From an uncultured Pelagibacteraceae bacterium (lineage in GTDB: Bacteria; Pseudomonadota; Alphaproteobacteria; Pelagibacterales; Pelagibacteraceae): a stretch of 34,654 nucleotides of DNA. The position numbers were made by a program, and so were the translations under genes. The stretch is taken from contig CABWYI010000005.1 of the NCBI GenBank assembly GCA_902509725.1, positions 1 through 34,654 on the forward strand. The letters run 5' to 3'. Of this stretch, positions 1 to 8,619 are shown piece by piece (within the stretch, counting starts at the first letter, position 1; the number at the start of each line of letters is the position of its first letter). The notes under the pieces are model-generated. The model was not told where the DNA came from. It saw only the letters and a program-made list of their open reading frames with translations, and did no database searches.

Positions 1-1
1 T

Positions 2-334
2 TTAATCTGGAATGAAGGCATAGCTTTTGGCCTATTTTCATTTGATCAAAAAATATATTATGATTTTTTAACCTTAATTATAATATTTGTAACAATTATT
101 ATTCTTTGGATGATTGTAAAAACTAGAGGCTTTGAAAAAATTGCCTTTATGATGATATTTGGAGGTTCGTTAGGTAATATTTTTGATAGACTTTTCTATT
201 CATCAGTTCCAGATTTTATAGATTTTCACATAGGTAATTTTCATTGGTTTATATTTAATGTTGCTGATATATTCATTACTATAGGTGTGATGTTATTAAT
301 ATATTTAGAGTTTTTAAAAAAAAAAAATGATTAA
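2..334 (+). CDS. lspA: Lipoprotein signal peptidase II, 3' part
   Basis: Aspartic membrane peptidase that removes the signal peptide of prolipoproteins after lipidation of the +1 cysteine. The gene enters from outside the window and 110 codons are visible. They carry the conserved NEGIAFGLF block, the first catalytic aspartate in GGSLGNIFDRL, the VPDFIDFH segment, and the second catalytic aspartate in FNVADIFITIG, followed by a last membrane helix and a lysine-rich tail. The 3' end runs through twelve consecutive A (316-327) and overlaps the start of the next gene by 8 nt. The next gene encodes a lipoprotein, a plausible client. The N-terminal part and start are not visible. Confidence 0.93.
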   Translation, partial: LIWNEGIAFGLFSFDQKIYYDFLTLIIIFVTIIILWMIVKTRGFEKIAFMMIFGGSLGNIFDRLFYSSVPDFIDFHIGNFHWFIFNVADIFITIGVMLLIYLEFLKKKND

Positions 335-626
335 GTCTTTTATAACCTTTGCTATTTTATTTTTACTATTAAGTTGTCAAGCAGCTAAAGATGGGCTGAC
401 AGGAAAAAAAAGGACTAATGCAGATGAGTTTTTAGTTGAAAAAAAAAATCCTTTAGTTTTACCCCCAAGATTTGGTGATTTACCATCGCCAGATGAAAGC
501 GTAGATACTGACGATTCAGATGATATTGAAGATTTGCTTATCAGTAGTGGATCTGAGCAAAGTGATGAAGATACAAAAATAAATTCAGATATTGAAAAAA
601 TTATTCTTAAAGAGATAAGGGAATGA
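327..626 (+). CDS. bamF: Small outer-membrane lipoprotein, BamF/DUF3035 type
   Basis: 99-residue lipoprotein. It has a short charged start, a hydrophobic stretch and a lipobox ending LLLSC near residue 16, so it should be lipidated on that cysteine after cleavage by LspA, encoded just upstream. The ADEFLVEKKNPLVLPPRFGDLP stretch spans about residues 32-53 and resembles the DEF..V...PLV.PP.F core of the DUF3035 family, which is described as the BamF subunit of the outer-membrane barrel assembly machinery in alphaproteobacteria. The rest is acidic and low in complexity, with a short C-terminal helix. It overlaps lspA by 8 nt and pgi by 4 nt (ATGA). No Shine-Dalgarno is seen: the start codon sits at the end of a 12-A run. 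The family call is from pattern memory. Confidence 0.7.
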   Translation: MIKSFITFAILFLLLSCQAAKDGLTGKKRTNADEFLVEKKNPLVLPPRFGDLPSPDESVDTDDSDDIEDLLISSGSEQSDEDTKINSDIEKIILKEIRE

Positions 627-1789
627 AAATCTCTAATAATATATATTTCAAAACCTACGGTACAAAAAAATTAAAAAAAAAAATCCTTACTTCTTTAAAA
701 CAAGTCATTAAAAGCGAAAATGAGATTATTAAATCGTTAGGAAAAAAATATATAAATAATTATTCAAAAAAAACAATATCGAAATTAAAACGTTTTTCGC
801 AAGTATCCTTAATTGGAATGGGTGGCTCTATTTTGGGAGCAAAGTCAATTTATAGTTTTTTAAGATTGAAGATTAAGAAAAATTTTATGTTTTTTGATAA
901 CTTAAAAAATTTAAATATAAAGAATTTCAATAGAAAAAAAAATTTAAATTTAATTATTTCTAAATCTGGAAATACTTTAGAAACAATATCAAACACAAAT
1001 ATATTGATAAAAAAAAATAGTAATAACATTTTCATTACAGAAAAAAATGACAGTTACCTGATGAATTTAGCAAAAAATTTTAAATCAGAAATTATACATC
1101 ATAATAATTTCATTGGAGGAAGATATTCAGTGTTATCCGAAGTGGGAATGCTTCCCGCAGAATTGATGGGACTTAAAGTAAGTAAATTTAGAAATTTAAA
1201 TAATTTAATCAAAAATAAAAATTTCATGAACTCATTAATATTTAATGTTTCAAATACTCTAGATTTATTGAAAAATAAAAAATTTAATTCTATAATTCTT
1301 AATTACGATGAAAATTCAAATGAATTATTCTATTGGTATCAACAATTGATTGCAGAGAGTCTGGGAAAAAAAGGTAAAGGAATTTTTCCTATAGTTTCAA
1401 CTATGCCTAAAGACAATCATAGTTTAATGCAATTTTATTTAGACGGAAATAAAAAGAATTTTTTTACATTTTTTTTTGTGGATGATAAGAAATCTCAAAA
1501 AATTAATAATGAAACTATTTTACCCACACACAAACATCTCAGAAATAAAAGTATTGCTGATATTTTAAAGGCTCAGTATTTTGCTACTAAAAATGTGTTT
1601 GAGAAAAGAAAAATCCCTTTCAGAAGTTTTTTTATAAAAAAAAGAGATGAACAAAGTTTAGGTGAGTTATTCACCTTTTTTATTCTGGAGACAATATTGT
1701 TAGGAAAAGCCATGAATGTAAATCCTTTTGATCAACCAGCTGTTGAATTAATTAAATCTGAAACTAAAAAAATGTTGCTTAATTCTTAA
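623..1789 (+). CDS. pgi: Glucose-6-phosphate isomerase, short form
   Basis: Interconverts glucose 6-phosphate and fructose 6-phosphate in the cytoplasm; in an organism of this type it may serve mainly gluconeogenesis and sugar precursor supply. The family signatures appear in order: GMGGSILGAKS, the phosphate loop SKSGNTLET, GGRYSVLSEVG with its arginine, the catalytic glutamate in QLIAESLGKKGKG, the histidine in PKDNHSLMQF, and the C-terminal lysine in QPAVELIK. At 388 residues it is much shorter than the ~550-residue enterobacterial enzyme and shorter than the ~450-residue Bacillus type, yet no active-site block is missing. ATG at 623 overlaps the upstream stop (ATGA) and is preceded by AAGGG. 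The 3' end overlaps the convergent rsmD by 4 nt. Confidence 0.93.
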   Translation: MKISNNIYFKTYGTKKLKKKILTSLKQVIKSENEIIKSLGKKYINNYSKKTISKLKRFSQVSLIGMGGSILGAKSIYSFLRLKIKKNFMFFDNLKNLNIKNFNRKKNLNLIISKSGNTLETISNTNILIKKNSNNIFITEKNDSYLMNLAKNFKSEIIHHNNFIGGRYSVLSEVGMLPAELMGLKVSKFRNLNNLIKNKNFMNSLIFNVSNTLDLLKNKKFNSIILNYDENSNELFYWYQQLIAESLGKKGKGIFPIVSTMPKDNHSLMQFYLDGNKKNFFTFFFVDDKKSQKINNETILPTHKHLRNKSIADILKAQYFATKNVFEKRKIPFRSFFIKKRDEQSLGELFTFFILETILLGKAMNVNPFDQPAVELIKSETKKMLLNS

Positions 1790-2346
1790 TGTGATATCAC
1801 TATTTGAGAAATTCCATAAAAACGTATATCTAAAACATCCACTTTTTTTATAAAGTCTACATTATCTTTCTTATGTCTGTGAAAAATAATTATCCCATTT
1901 TTTTTTAAAATTTTTTTTTCCTTAATCATATCCATTAACTCTTTCACCTTATTTTCTTTATATGGTGGGTCGCAAAAAATAATATCAAACAAAGCTTTAT
2001 TCGAATCTATTGATTTTAAAAAATTATAGCAATCTAGCTCAATAATATTGGATTTTTCCTCGTATTTAAGTTCTGAAATATTTCTTTTTAGAACAATTAA
2101 AGCTTCTTTAAAATTTTCTATAAAGAAGACATTCTTAGCACCCCTAGATAAACATTCGAGACCAAATGAACCTGATCCTGAGAATAAATCTAATATATTT
2201 GCATTTTCTATTTTTATATTAATTTTATTAGAGTGGTTTATTAAATTAAATATTGATTCTTTTACAATGTCTTTAAGTGGTCTAGTTTTTTTACTATCAG
2301 GAAGAGAAATTTTTTTCCCTTTAAATTTTCCACCTATAATTCTCAT
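1786..2346 (-). CDS. rsmD: 16S rRNA (guanine-966-N2)-methyltransferase RsmD
   Basis: SAM-dependent methyltransferase that modifies G966 of 16S rRNA during small-subunit assembly. The 186-residue protein starts with the typical MRIIGGKFKGKK, followed by RPLKDIVKESIFN, the SAM-binding loop LDLFSGSGSFGLE, the acidic residue after the second strand (FIEN), and the N-methyltransferase catalytic motif DPPY in FCDPPYKEN. Length is normal for the family. ATG at 2346 overlaps the purD stop by 4 nt (ATGA), so translation is probably coupled to purD. Confidence 0.93.
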   Translation of the reverse strand: MRIIGGKFKGKKISLPDSKKTRPLKDIVKESIFNLINHSNKINIKIENANILDLFSGSGSFGLECLSRGAKNVFFIENFKEALIVLKRNISELKYEEKSNIIELDCYNFLKSIDSNKALFDIIFCDPPYKENKVKELMDMIKEKKILKKNGIIIFHRHKKDNVDFIKKVDVLDIRFYGISQIVISH

Positions 2347-3611
2347 GTGCCAATAACTTTAAAGCCAATATCTTTTCTGTAGTAACCATTTTCCCAATTA
2401 ATTTTATTAATTAATTCTATTATTTTTTTTCTACTTTCAAATAGATCTGTAGATCTAATTACAAAATTTAATACTCTGCCGCCATTGGAGAATATTTTAT
2501 TTCCAATTTTTTTTGTTCCAGCATGGAATACAAATTCATTTTCCATTAAAATTAATTTATCTAAATTCTTTATCTCTACTCCCTTTTCAAAATCGTCCGG
2601 ATATCCTTTCGATGATAATACCACGCATATACTTTTTTCTTCGTACCATTTAATATCTATTTCATTCAGTTTTTGGCTTACGCATGCTTCAAAAATTTCA
2701 GCTAGGTCTGTTTTTAGTTTTGGGATGATTATTTGACACTCAGGATCTCCCATTCTTACATTATACTCTATAAGATAAGGTTCATTTTTAACAATCATAA
2801 GACCAGCATATAAAAATCCCCTAAAATTTGTTTTATAATCTTTCAGACCCTCTAAAGTTGGATTAATAATTTTTTTTATAATTTTTTTATTTAATTCCTC
2901 ACTTTCTAATCTTGAGGGCGAGTATGCACCCATACCTCCAGTATTTTTTCCCTTATCACCTTCAAAAATTCTTTTGTGATCTTGAGCTGTACCAAATTTT
3001 TTGAAATTTTTTCCATCAGAAATTATAAAAAAACTCATTTCTTCACCATCTAAAAACTCTTCAACCAAAATTTCTTTAGCGTATCCAAATTTTCCATCAA
3101 ATATTTCTTTAATTGCTATATCAGATTCATTGACATTTTCACAAATATACACTCCTTTGCCGGCGGCTAAGCCATCAGCTTTAATTACAATTGGAAATAA
3201 ACATTCTTTTAGAAAATCTCTTGCATCACTAGAATTTGTAAAAACCCCAAAGCCCGCAGTAGGAATATTAAATTTTTTACATAATCTTTTAGTAAAAATT
3301 TTCGAACCTTCTAATTTTGAAGCAATTTGATTTGGGCCAAATACTTTTATATTAAAGTCTTCAAGGTAATCAACAATTCCATCTACTAATGGTGCCTCAG
3401 GTCCTACAATGACTAGATCAATTTTTTTATCTAAAATAAAATTTTTAATTTTTTCAAAATCATTAATATCTAAATTAATATTTTCACTTATTAATTTTTC
3501 TGTGCCGCCATTTCCAGGTATACAATAAATTCTATCTATTTTTTTGGATTTTTGTAAACCAGAACATATTGCGTGCTCTCTTCCACCACTTCCTATTATA
3601 GCAACTTTCAT
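2343..3611 (-). CDS. purD: Phosphoribosylamine-glycine ligase (GARS)
   Basis: ATP-grasp enzyme of purine synthesis that joins glycine to phosphoribosylamine to give GAR. The 422-residue length is typical. Visible landmarks are the N-terminal VAIIGSGGREHAIC, the VGPEAPLVDGIVD block, the ATP-grasp segment VIKADGLAAGKGV, the EEFLDGEEMSFF lid region, the family signature RMGDPECQ, and the C-terminal GGRVLNFV. It is first in a two-gene unit with rsmD. Its start lies 21 bp from the divergent DUF2093 gene start, so promoters of both genes must share or overlap the spacer. Confidence 0.97.
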   Translation of the reverse strand: MKVAIIGSGGREHAICSGLQKSKKIDRIYCIPGNGGTEKLISENINLDINDFEKIKNFILDKKIDLVIVGPEAPLVDGIVDYLEDFNIKVFGPNQIASKLEGSKIFTKRLCKKFNIPTAGFGVFTNSSDARDFLKECLFPIVIKADGLAAGKGVYICENVNESDIAIKEIFDGKFGYAKEILVEEFLDGEEMSFFIISDGKNFKKFGTAQDHKRIFEGDKGKNTGGMGAYSPSRLESEELNKKIIKKIINPTLEGLKDYKTNFRGFLYAGLMIVKNEPYLIEYNVRMGDPECQIIIPKLKTDLAEIFEACVSQKLNEIDIKWYEEKSICVVLSSKGYPDDFEKGVEIKNLDKLILMENEFVFHAGTKKIGNKIFSNGGRVLNFVIRSTDLFESRKKIIELINKINWENGYYRKDIGFKVIGT

Positions 3612-3632
3612 GTAATAATATATAAACTAAAA

Positions 3633-3821
3633 ATGTTTAAAAAATTAGCTAAATTAAAATATTTACCAAATAATTTTGAAATTGTTGAAAAAGGTGATCA
3701 TGTAATTTGTTCAGTTTCAGGTAAAAAAATAATGATCGAAAAACTCAATTATTGGAATGTCGAATTGCAAGAAGCTTACTTTTCACATGTAGAAGCGTCA
3801 AAAAAAAGGGAAATCATTTAG
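3633..3821 (+). CDS. DUF2093 family small protein
   Basis: 62-residue conserved alphaproteobacterial protein of unknown function. I place the start at the ATG at 3633 (MFKKLAKLKYLPNNF); the frame extends upstream to 3573 but that part lies antisense inside purD. The pattern KLKYLPNNFEIVEKGDHV, CSVSGKKI, LNYWNVELQEAY matches the DUF2093 family as I remember it (YLPGDF, G.HV.C.VTG..I, L.YW....QEAY). No catalytic motif is obvious; one cysteine lies in the middle (ICSVSG). It sits beside purD and the lipid A genes. The stop lies 2 bp from the end of the convergent lpxL, with no terminator. Confidence 0.8.
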   Translation: MFKKLAKLKYLPNNFEIVEKGDHVICSVSGKKIMIEKLNYWNVELQEAYFSHVEASKKREII

Positions 3822-3823
3822 AA

Positions 3824-4687
3824 TTACTTCCACCTGTTATGTGTCCATATCCATTGTTCTGGATTTTTTTTAACCATTTTTTCAATAAATTGATTAAGAC
3901 TAAGTGTAATATTTTCTGTAGTTTCATTTTTAGAAAAAATTAACGGTTCATTAATTGTCATAACAAAATTAGATTTATCATTTCTTTCAATATGAATTGG
4001 GACTACAGATGCTCCAAATTTTTTAACAAACTGAGCTGGTATAGTTGTTGTAGATGCTGGGAAATTAAAAAAATTACTTTTTAAGCCTTCAGTTACCCTT
4101 TGATCAATCATTAAAGCTATAGAAGTGCCATTTTTAAAAAAATTTAATATTTCTTTTGTCCCAGAAATGCCTTTTTTAATTTGTTTTTTGCAGATGTATT
4201 TCTTTCTGATTCTTTCCATAATTGGATTTAAAAATATGTTATTCAGCGGTCTATATATTGTAGCTAAGTCTATGCCATACTTTTCTATATGCATTGCCAT
4301 CAATTCAAAATTATTAAAATGTCCAGAAATAAAAATCACTGGTTCTGCTCTATTTTTTATTAAATGAAGAATATTTTCATTTTTAATTGTAATTTTTTCT
4401 GAAAATTTTTTATTAAATCTAAAGTCTTTAATGTACATATACTCAGAAAATATTTGTCCATAATTAAACCACATTTTTTTTAAGATATTCCTCTTATCTA
4501 AATCATCTAATTCAGGAAATGCTTTTGATAAATTAGAATAACATAATTGGTTAGATCTAAATAATGGACCAATGATTTGAAAAATATTTCCAGAAAAAAT
4601 TCCTGAGTGTTTCCTTCCCAATAATTTGAATATCAAAAAAAGAAAAGTTAAAAAAAGAAATTGAAAGAAATAATTTATATTATTCAT
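3824..4687 (-). CDS. lpxL: Lipid A biosynthesis lauroyl acyltransferase (LpxL/HtrB family)
   Basis: Inner-membrane acyltransferase that adds a secondary acyl chain to Kdo-lipid A. The 287-residue protein has one N-terminal membrane helix (about residues 8-24) and the family catalytic HX4E motif at H123-E128 (SGHFNNFEL). After it come a TIYRPLNN segment, the DQRVTEG block and a FVKKFGASVVPIHIER strand typical of LpxL/LpxM. It is last in the ubiA-msbA-waaA-lpxK-lpxL unit and overlaps lpxK by 8 nt. Chain specificity, and LpxL versus LpxM type, cannot be told from sequence alone. Confidence 0.9.
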   Translation of the reverse strand: MNNINYFFQFLFLTFLFLIFKLLGRKHSGIFSGNIFQIIGPLFRSNQLCYSNLSKAFPELDDLDKRNILKKMWFNYGQIFSEYMYIKDFRFNKKFSEKITIKNENILHLIKNRAEPVIFISGHFNNFELMAMHIEKYGIDLATIYRPLNNIFLNPIMERIRKKYICKKQIKKGISGTKEILNFFKNGTSIALMIDQRVTEGLKSNFFNFPASTTTIPAQFVKKFGASVVPIHIERNDKSNFVMTINEPLIFSKNETTENITLSLNQFIEKMVKKNPEQWIWTHNRWK

Positions 4688-5636
4688 TTATTTTGTCTTT
4701 TAAAAATTTTGTTAAACCTTCTTCATTTTGAATTTTCAGTTTTACTTCTAAAAAATCAATTTTATCATTATTTATTTTTGAAATTTTAACAAAATCTTTT
4801 TCTGTTGTTAAAAGATTTAAACTTAAATTTTTAGCTTGTTCTTTTAATTTTATAATATCATTTTTTTCATACTCATAATGATCAGGATAGATTATTTCTT
4901 TAACCACATTAATCTTATTATTCAATAAAATCTTTTTAAAATTTTCAGAATTTCCAATACCTGAAAAAATCAAATATTTATTATTTATATTTAAATTTTT
5001 AATATTTAATGGTTCGTAATACGTATAGAATATTTTTATATTTGGGTTTATTTCTTTAATAGCTATTTCAATATCTTGATTATCTAAATCTCTTTTATTA
5101 ACTTTTAAAAAAATGCAATCATATTTTTTTAAACTATCAATATTTTCCCTAAGTGGTCCTGCTGGAATGAGTAAACCGTTTCCAATCCATTTTTCTGCAT
5201 CGAAACAGACTATTTCTAAATTGTATGAAATTTTTTTATCTTGAAGACCGTCATCAAAAATAACTATGTCATAGTTTTCTTTAATTGCACTGTCTAAAAC
5301 CTTTTTTCTACTTGTTTCTAAAATTAATTTTGTTTTTTTTGTAAGTAAAATTTCTTCATCTACATATTTTGATTTTGAGTATTTTTTCTTTCCAGTTGAA
5401 ACTTTCAAATTATTTTTCTTTAAAATATCATACAACTTTATAGTTGATGGTGTTTTTCCTGTCCCGCCTATGTAAATATTTCCAACACATATTGTTTTAA
5501 TATTCAAATAAGACTCTTTTTTTTTTAAATTAAGTAAAAAATTGTTGATTTTTATAATTATAGTAAAAGGTAGTAAGATGAGAGAAAGTACATTTGGTTT
5601 TTGCAGATCCCAAAATTTTGGTTTTTTAAAATTCAT
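4680..5636 (-). CDS. lpxK: Tetraacyldisaccharide 4'-kinase
   Basis: Phosphorylates the 4' position of the lipid A disaccharide at the inner membrane. 318 residues, normal length. An N-terminal hydrophobic segment (about residues 16-33) precedes the LpxK-type P-loop GGTGKTP at residues 57-63 (VGNIYIGGTGKTPS). The family segment VIFDDGLQDKKI with its paired aspartates, LIPAGPLRE, FSGIGN and the C-terminal PDHYEY..., TTEKDFVKI blocks follow. It overlaps lpxL by 8 nt, and the preceding waaA stop and this start share one base (TAATG), which points to translational coupling. Confidence 0.95.
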   Translation of the reverse strand: MNFKKPKFWDLQKPNVLSLILLPFTIIIKINNFLLNLKKKESYLNIKTICVGNIYIGGTGKTPSTIKLYDILKKNNLKVSTGKKKYSKSKYVDEEILLTKKTKLILETSRKKVLDSAIKENYDIVIFDDGLQDKKISYNLEIVCFDAEKWIGNGLLIPAGPLRENIDSLKKYDCIFLKVNKRDLDNQDIEIAIKEINPNIKIFYTYYEPLNIKNLNINNKYLIFSGIGNSENFKKILLNNKINVVKEIIYPDHYEYEKNDIIKLKEQAKNLSLNLLTTEKDFVKISKINNDKIDFLEVKLKIQNEEGLTKFLKDKINE

Positions 5637-6880
5637 TATTTTATAAATTTATTAATTTCTTTATATGTTTTATTTAAGATTTGTTTACCTAAAAATTTGA
5701 GATGTTTTTCACTTTTTTTTGTATTATTATTTTTTGAAAAAAAATAACTTAAAGCATTTATCATTTGTTTTTGATTTTTTATTTCAATAGAAATTTTTTT
5801 CTTTTTAAGTAATTGATAAATTTCTGTAAAATTTGTAACATTGGGCCCATGAATAACTTTGCATCCATAACGAGTTGCCTCCAAAGGGTTTTGGCCGCCA
5901 TGTTTTATTAAAGAACCTCCTAAAAAGACATTCTGACAAATATTGTAAAATGACTTTGTTTTACCATAAGAGTTTACAATATAAATATCAGTTTTTGGAT
6001 TAATCTTAGAAATTGATGAGTCAAATTGAATTTTTAGATCCAATTTAGATAATTCTTTACCAATAGCCTGAGATCTATCAATATGTCTAGGAATAATAAT
6101 TGTTAACAAATCTTTATATTTAAGTTTTAATTCTTTATGTACAAAACCACAAAAGCTTTCTTCACTAAAATGTGTGCTTGATGCACACCAAGTTTTTTTT
6201 GAACTTATAAATTTTTTCAATTTAATTGGAATTGAAACTTTTTCATATTCGGATTGTGAGAATTTTAAATTTCCAATGTACCTTACTCTTTTTGCTCCAA
6301 GTTTAAAAAGATATTGTTTTGACTCATTACTAGATGACAAACAAAGATCAAAATTGCAAAATATTTCCTGTGCAAATTTTGGAAAAATTTTCCATCTTTT
6401 AAAAGTTTTTTTGGTTATTCTGCCGTTAAGTAGTGCAGTTGGAATATTTTTTTTTTTTAGATTTTTTAGCATATTTGGCCAAATTTCTGAGTCAATAAAA
6501 ACTACAAGAGATGGTTTCCAATAATTAATGAATTTTTTTGATAAAAAATTTGTGTCTATAGGAAAAAATTGATGAATAATTTTTTTAAATTTAAATTTTT
6601 GAATTATCTTAGAGGAACTTAGAGTATTTGATGTTACAAGAATTTTCCTAATATTTTTATTAGTTTCTAATTTTTCCAATAATGGTACTATACTTTGCAG
6701 TTCTCCTACACTTGCACCGTGAAACCAAATTATTTTTCCATCTCCTCTATTTTTTGAAAAAAAACAAAATTTTTCCTTTACCCTTTTTATGTCTTCTTTT
6801 CTTTTTATGACTCTAAAAAAAACTATTAACGGTGAAACAAGAAAAACTATATTAATTAATAGTTTATATAGAATTATCAT
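5636..6880 (-). CDS. waaA: 3-deoxy-D-manno-octulosonic acid (Kdo) transferase
   Basis: GT30-family membrane-anchored glycosyltransferase that adds Kdo to lipid IVA. 414 residues. An N-terminal anchor helix (about residues 5-23) leads to FHGASVGE, whose E60 corresponds to the family's catalytic glutamate, then FIDSEIWPNML with the conserved SEIWP signature, ALLNGRIT, IPRHIDR, and the C-terminal sugar-nucleotide domain with FLGGSLIKHGGQNPLEA and HGPNVTNF. It shares one base with the msbA stop and one base with the lpxK start. Whether it transfers one or two Kdo residues is not visible. Confidence 0.96.
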   Translation of the reverse strand: MIILYKLLINIVFLVSPLIVFFRVIKRKEDIKRVKEKFCFFSKNRGDGKIIWFHGASVGELQSIVPLLEKLETNKNIRKILVTSNTLSSSKIIQKFKFKKIIHQFFPIDTNFLSKKFINYWKPSLVVFIDSEIWPNMLKNLKKKNIPTALLNGRITKKTFKRWKIFPKFAQEIFCNFDLCLSSSNESKQYLFKLGAKRVRYIGNLKFSQSEYEKVSIPIKLKKFISSKKTWCASSTHFSEESFCGFVHKELKLKYKDLLTIIIPRHIDRSQAIGKELSKLDLKIQFDSSISKINPKTDIYIVNSYGKTKSFYNICQNVFLGGSLIKHGGQNPLEATRYGCKVIHGPNVTNFTEIYQLLKKKKISIEIKNQKQMINALSYFFSKNNNTKKSEKHLKFLGKQILNKTYKEINKFIK

Positions 6881-8619
6881 TAGTTTTTTCTTATCTGTTT
6901 TTCATAAAAGTTTTTGTAAACCTTAGATGAAACAAGAAGTTCTTCATGTTTTCCTTCCCCAATTATTTTTCCTTTATCTAATACATAAATTTTGTCTGAG
7001 TTAAGTATTGTGGAAAGCCTATGGGCAATAACCACAGTAGTTTTTCCTTGAGTTAAAAAACTAATAGCTTTTTGTATTTTGTCCTCTGTTTCTGCATCTA
7101 AAGAAGATGTCGCCTCATCCAATAAAATAATTGAACTTTTTTTTAAGATAGCTCTTGCAATAGATAATCTTTGTTTTTCACCTCCAGAAAGTCTAATACC
7201 ATTCTCACCTATTAAAGTGTCATATTTATTTGGTAAATTTTCTATAAATTCATTTGCAAACGATGATTTTGCAGCATCTTGAATATCTTGAAACGACGCG
7301 GAAGGATTAGCATATGAAATATTATTTAGAATTGTGTCATCAAACAATGTTGTGTCTTGACTAACTAGTGAAATATTTTTTCTTAATGAAAAGATCGTAG
7401 ACTCATAGATTGACTGATCATCAATTTTTATATCTCCATTGTCTGCATTATAAAACCTTGGTATAAGATTAAGTATAGTCGATTTTCCCGAACCGCTTTG
7501 TCCAACGAGTGCAGTCATTTTTTTTCCAGGGATCTCTATATCTAAAGTGTTTAAAACTTGTTTTTCATTTTTGAAATATTGAAAATTAATTTTTTCAAAT
7601 TTAATTTCTCCGTTTTCAACTCTTAATTCTTTTGCACTTATCTCATCAATAATTTCATTTTGATCGTCTATTACTGGTAAAATTCTCCTAGCTCCAGCAA
7701 GCCCTTGTTGAACTGCAATGTTTAGAGTCGCCAGAGATCTGACAGGTTGATACGCCAACATCATAGCTGCTAAAAATGAGAAAAAACTACTCACTTCTAG
7801 TTCGTCATTAATTATTAATTTTGCAGAAATAAAAATAATTAATGCGATCATTACACCGGTAAAAGACTCCATTATCGGTGAAGCCCTTACAAAAACTATA
7901 TTAATTTTTCTATTAGATTCTTTAAATTTTTCAATAAATTTTTCTGCTCTCACTTTTTCAAAATCTTCCTTTTGAAATATCTTGATTAATTTATGATTTT
8001 TAAAAATTTCAATTAAATATGTTGTTAAATCCCCAGCTCTTTGCATATATTGGTTAGTTACTTTACTCATACGTTTTCCTAAAATTTTAGTAGCAAATGT
8101 AGCCAAAGGTATCATTGCCATTGCTGCTAGAGAAAGCTTCCAATTTTGATAAAACATTACTGACAATAAACCAATTAAGGTAAGGCTATCTTTAAATAAA
8201 TTTAAGATAGCTGTGCTTACTAAGTTTACAACCATATTTACATCATTCATTAGATTTGCAACAAATTTTCCTGAATGTTTATTGTCTACTTTTTGAGTGT
8301 CAGCTATTATTAAAGATGAAAACATATCAGTTTGAATATTTTTTCTTACTTCTTCTGATACATTTATCATTATCACTTTTGCTAGATATAACGAGACACC
8401 TTTTAAAAAAAATGCAATAATTATTAATGTTGGAATAATTATTATTAAAGATTGAGATTTTTTTATAAAAAGTTGTTTAATTGCTGGATCTAATAAATAA
8501 GCAACTGCTGAAGTACTTCCGGCTAAAATTAATGAAAAAAAAACAGATAGTAAAATTTTCTTAACATGTTTTTTTGTGTAATCTCTGTATAGCCTTTTTA
8601 GAATTTGATGATTATTCAT
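6880..8619 (-). CDS. msbA: Lipid A export ABC transporter, MsbA-type half-transporter
   Basis: ATP-driven flippase that moves the lipid A core across the inner membrane. 579 residues: an N-terminal domain with about six membrane helices (roughly residues 20-300), then a nucleotide-binding domain with Walker A GQSGSGKST (373-381), Q-loop SLVSQDTTLF, signature LSGGEKQRLS (477-486), Walker B IILLDEA with catalytic E502, D-loop SSLD, and H-loop IAHRLST. It works as a homodimer. The context of waaA, lpxK and lpxL immediately downstream supports lipid A rather than drug transport. Its ATG directly abuts the ubiA stop with no spacer. Confidence 0.93.
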   Translation of the reverse strand: MNNHQILKRLYRDYTKKHVKKILLSVFFSLILAGSTSAVAYLLDPAIKQLFIKKSQSLIIIIPTLIIIAFFLKGVSLYLAKVIMINVSEEVRKNIQTDMFSSLIIADTQKVDNKHSGKFVANLMNDVNMVVNLVSTAILNLFKDSLTLIGLLSVMFYQNWKLSLAAMAMIPLATFATKILGKRMSKVTNQYMQRAGDLTTYLIEIFKNHKLIKIFQKEDFEKVRAEKFIEKFKESNRKINIVFVRASPIMESFTGVMIALIIFISAKLIINDELEVSSFFSFLAAMMLAYQPVRSLATLNIAVQQGLAGARRILPVIDDQNEIIDEISAKELRVENGEIKFEKINFQYFKNEKQVLNTLDIEIPGKKMTALVGQSGSGKSTILNLIPRFYNADNGDIKIDDQSIYESTIFSLRKNISLVSQDTTLFDDTILNNISYANPSASFQDIQDAAKSSFANEFIENLPNKYDTLIGENGIRLSGGEKQRLSIARAILKKSSIILLDEATSSLDAETEDKIQKAISFLTQGKTTVVIAHRLSTILNSDKIYVLDKGKIIGEGKHEELLVSSKVYKNFYEKQIRKN

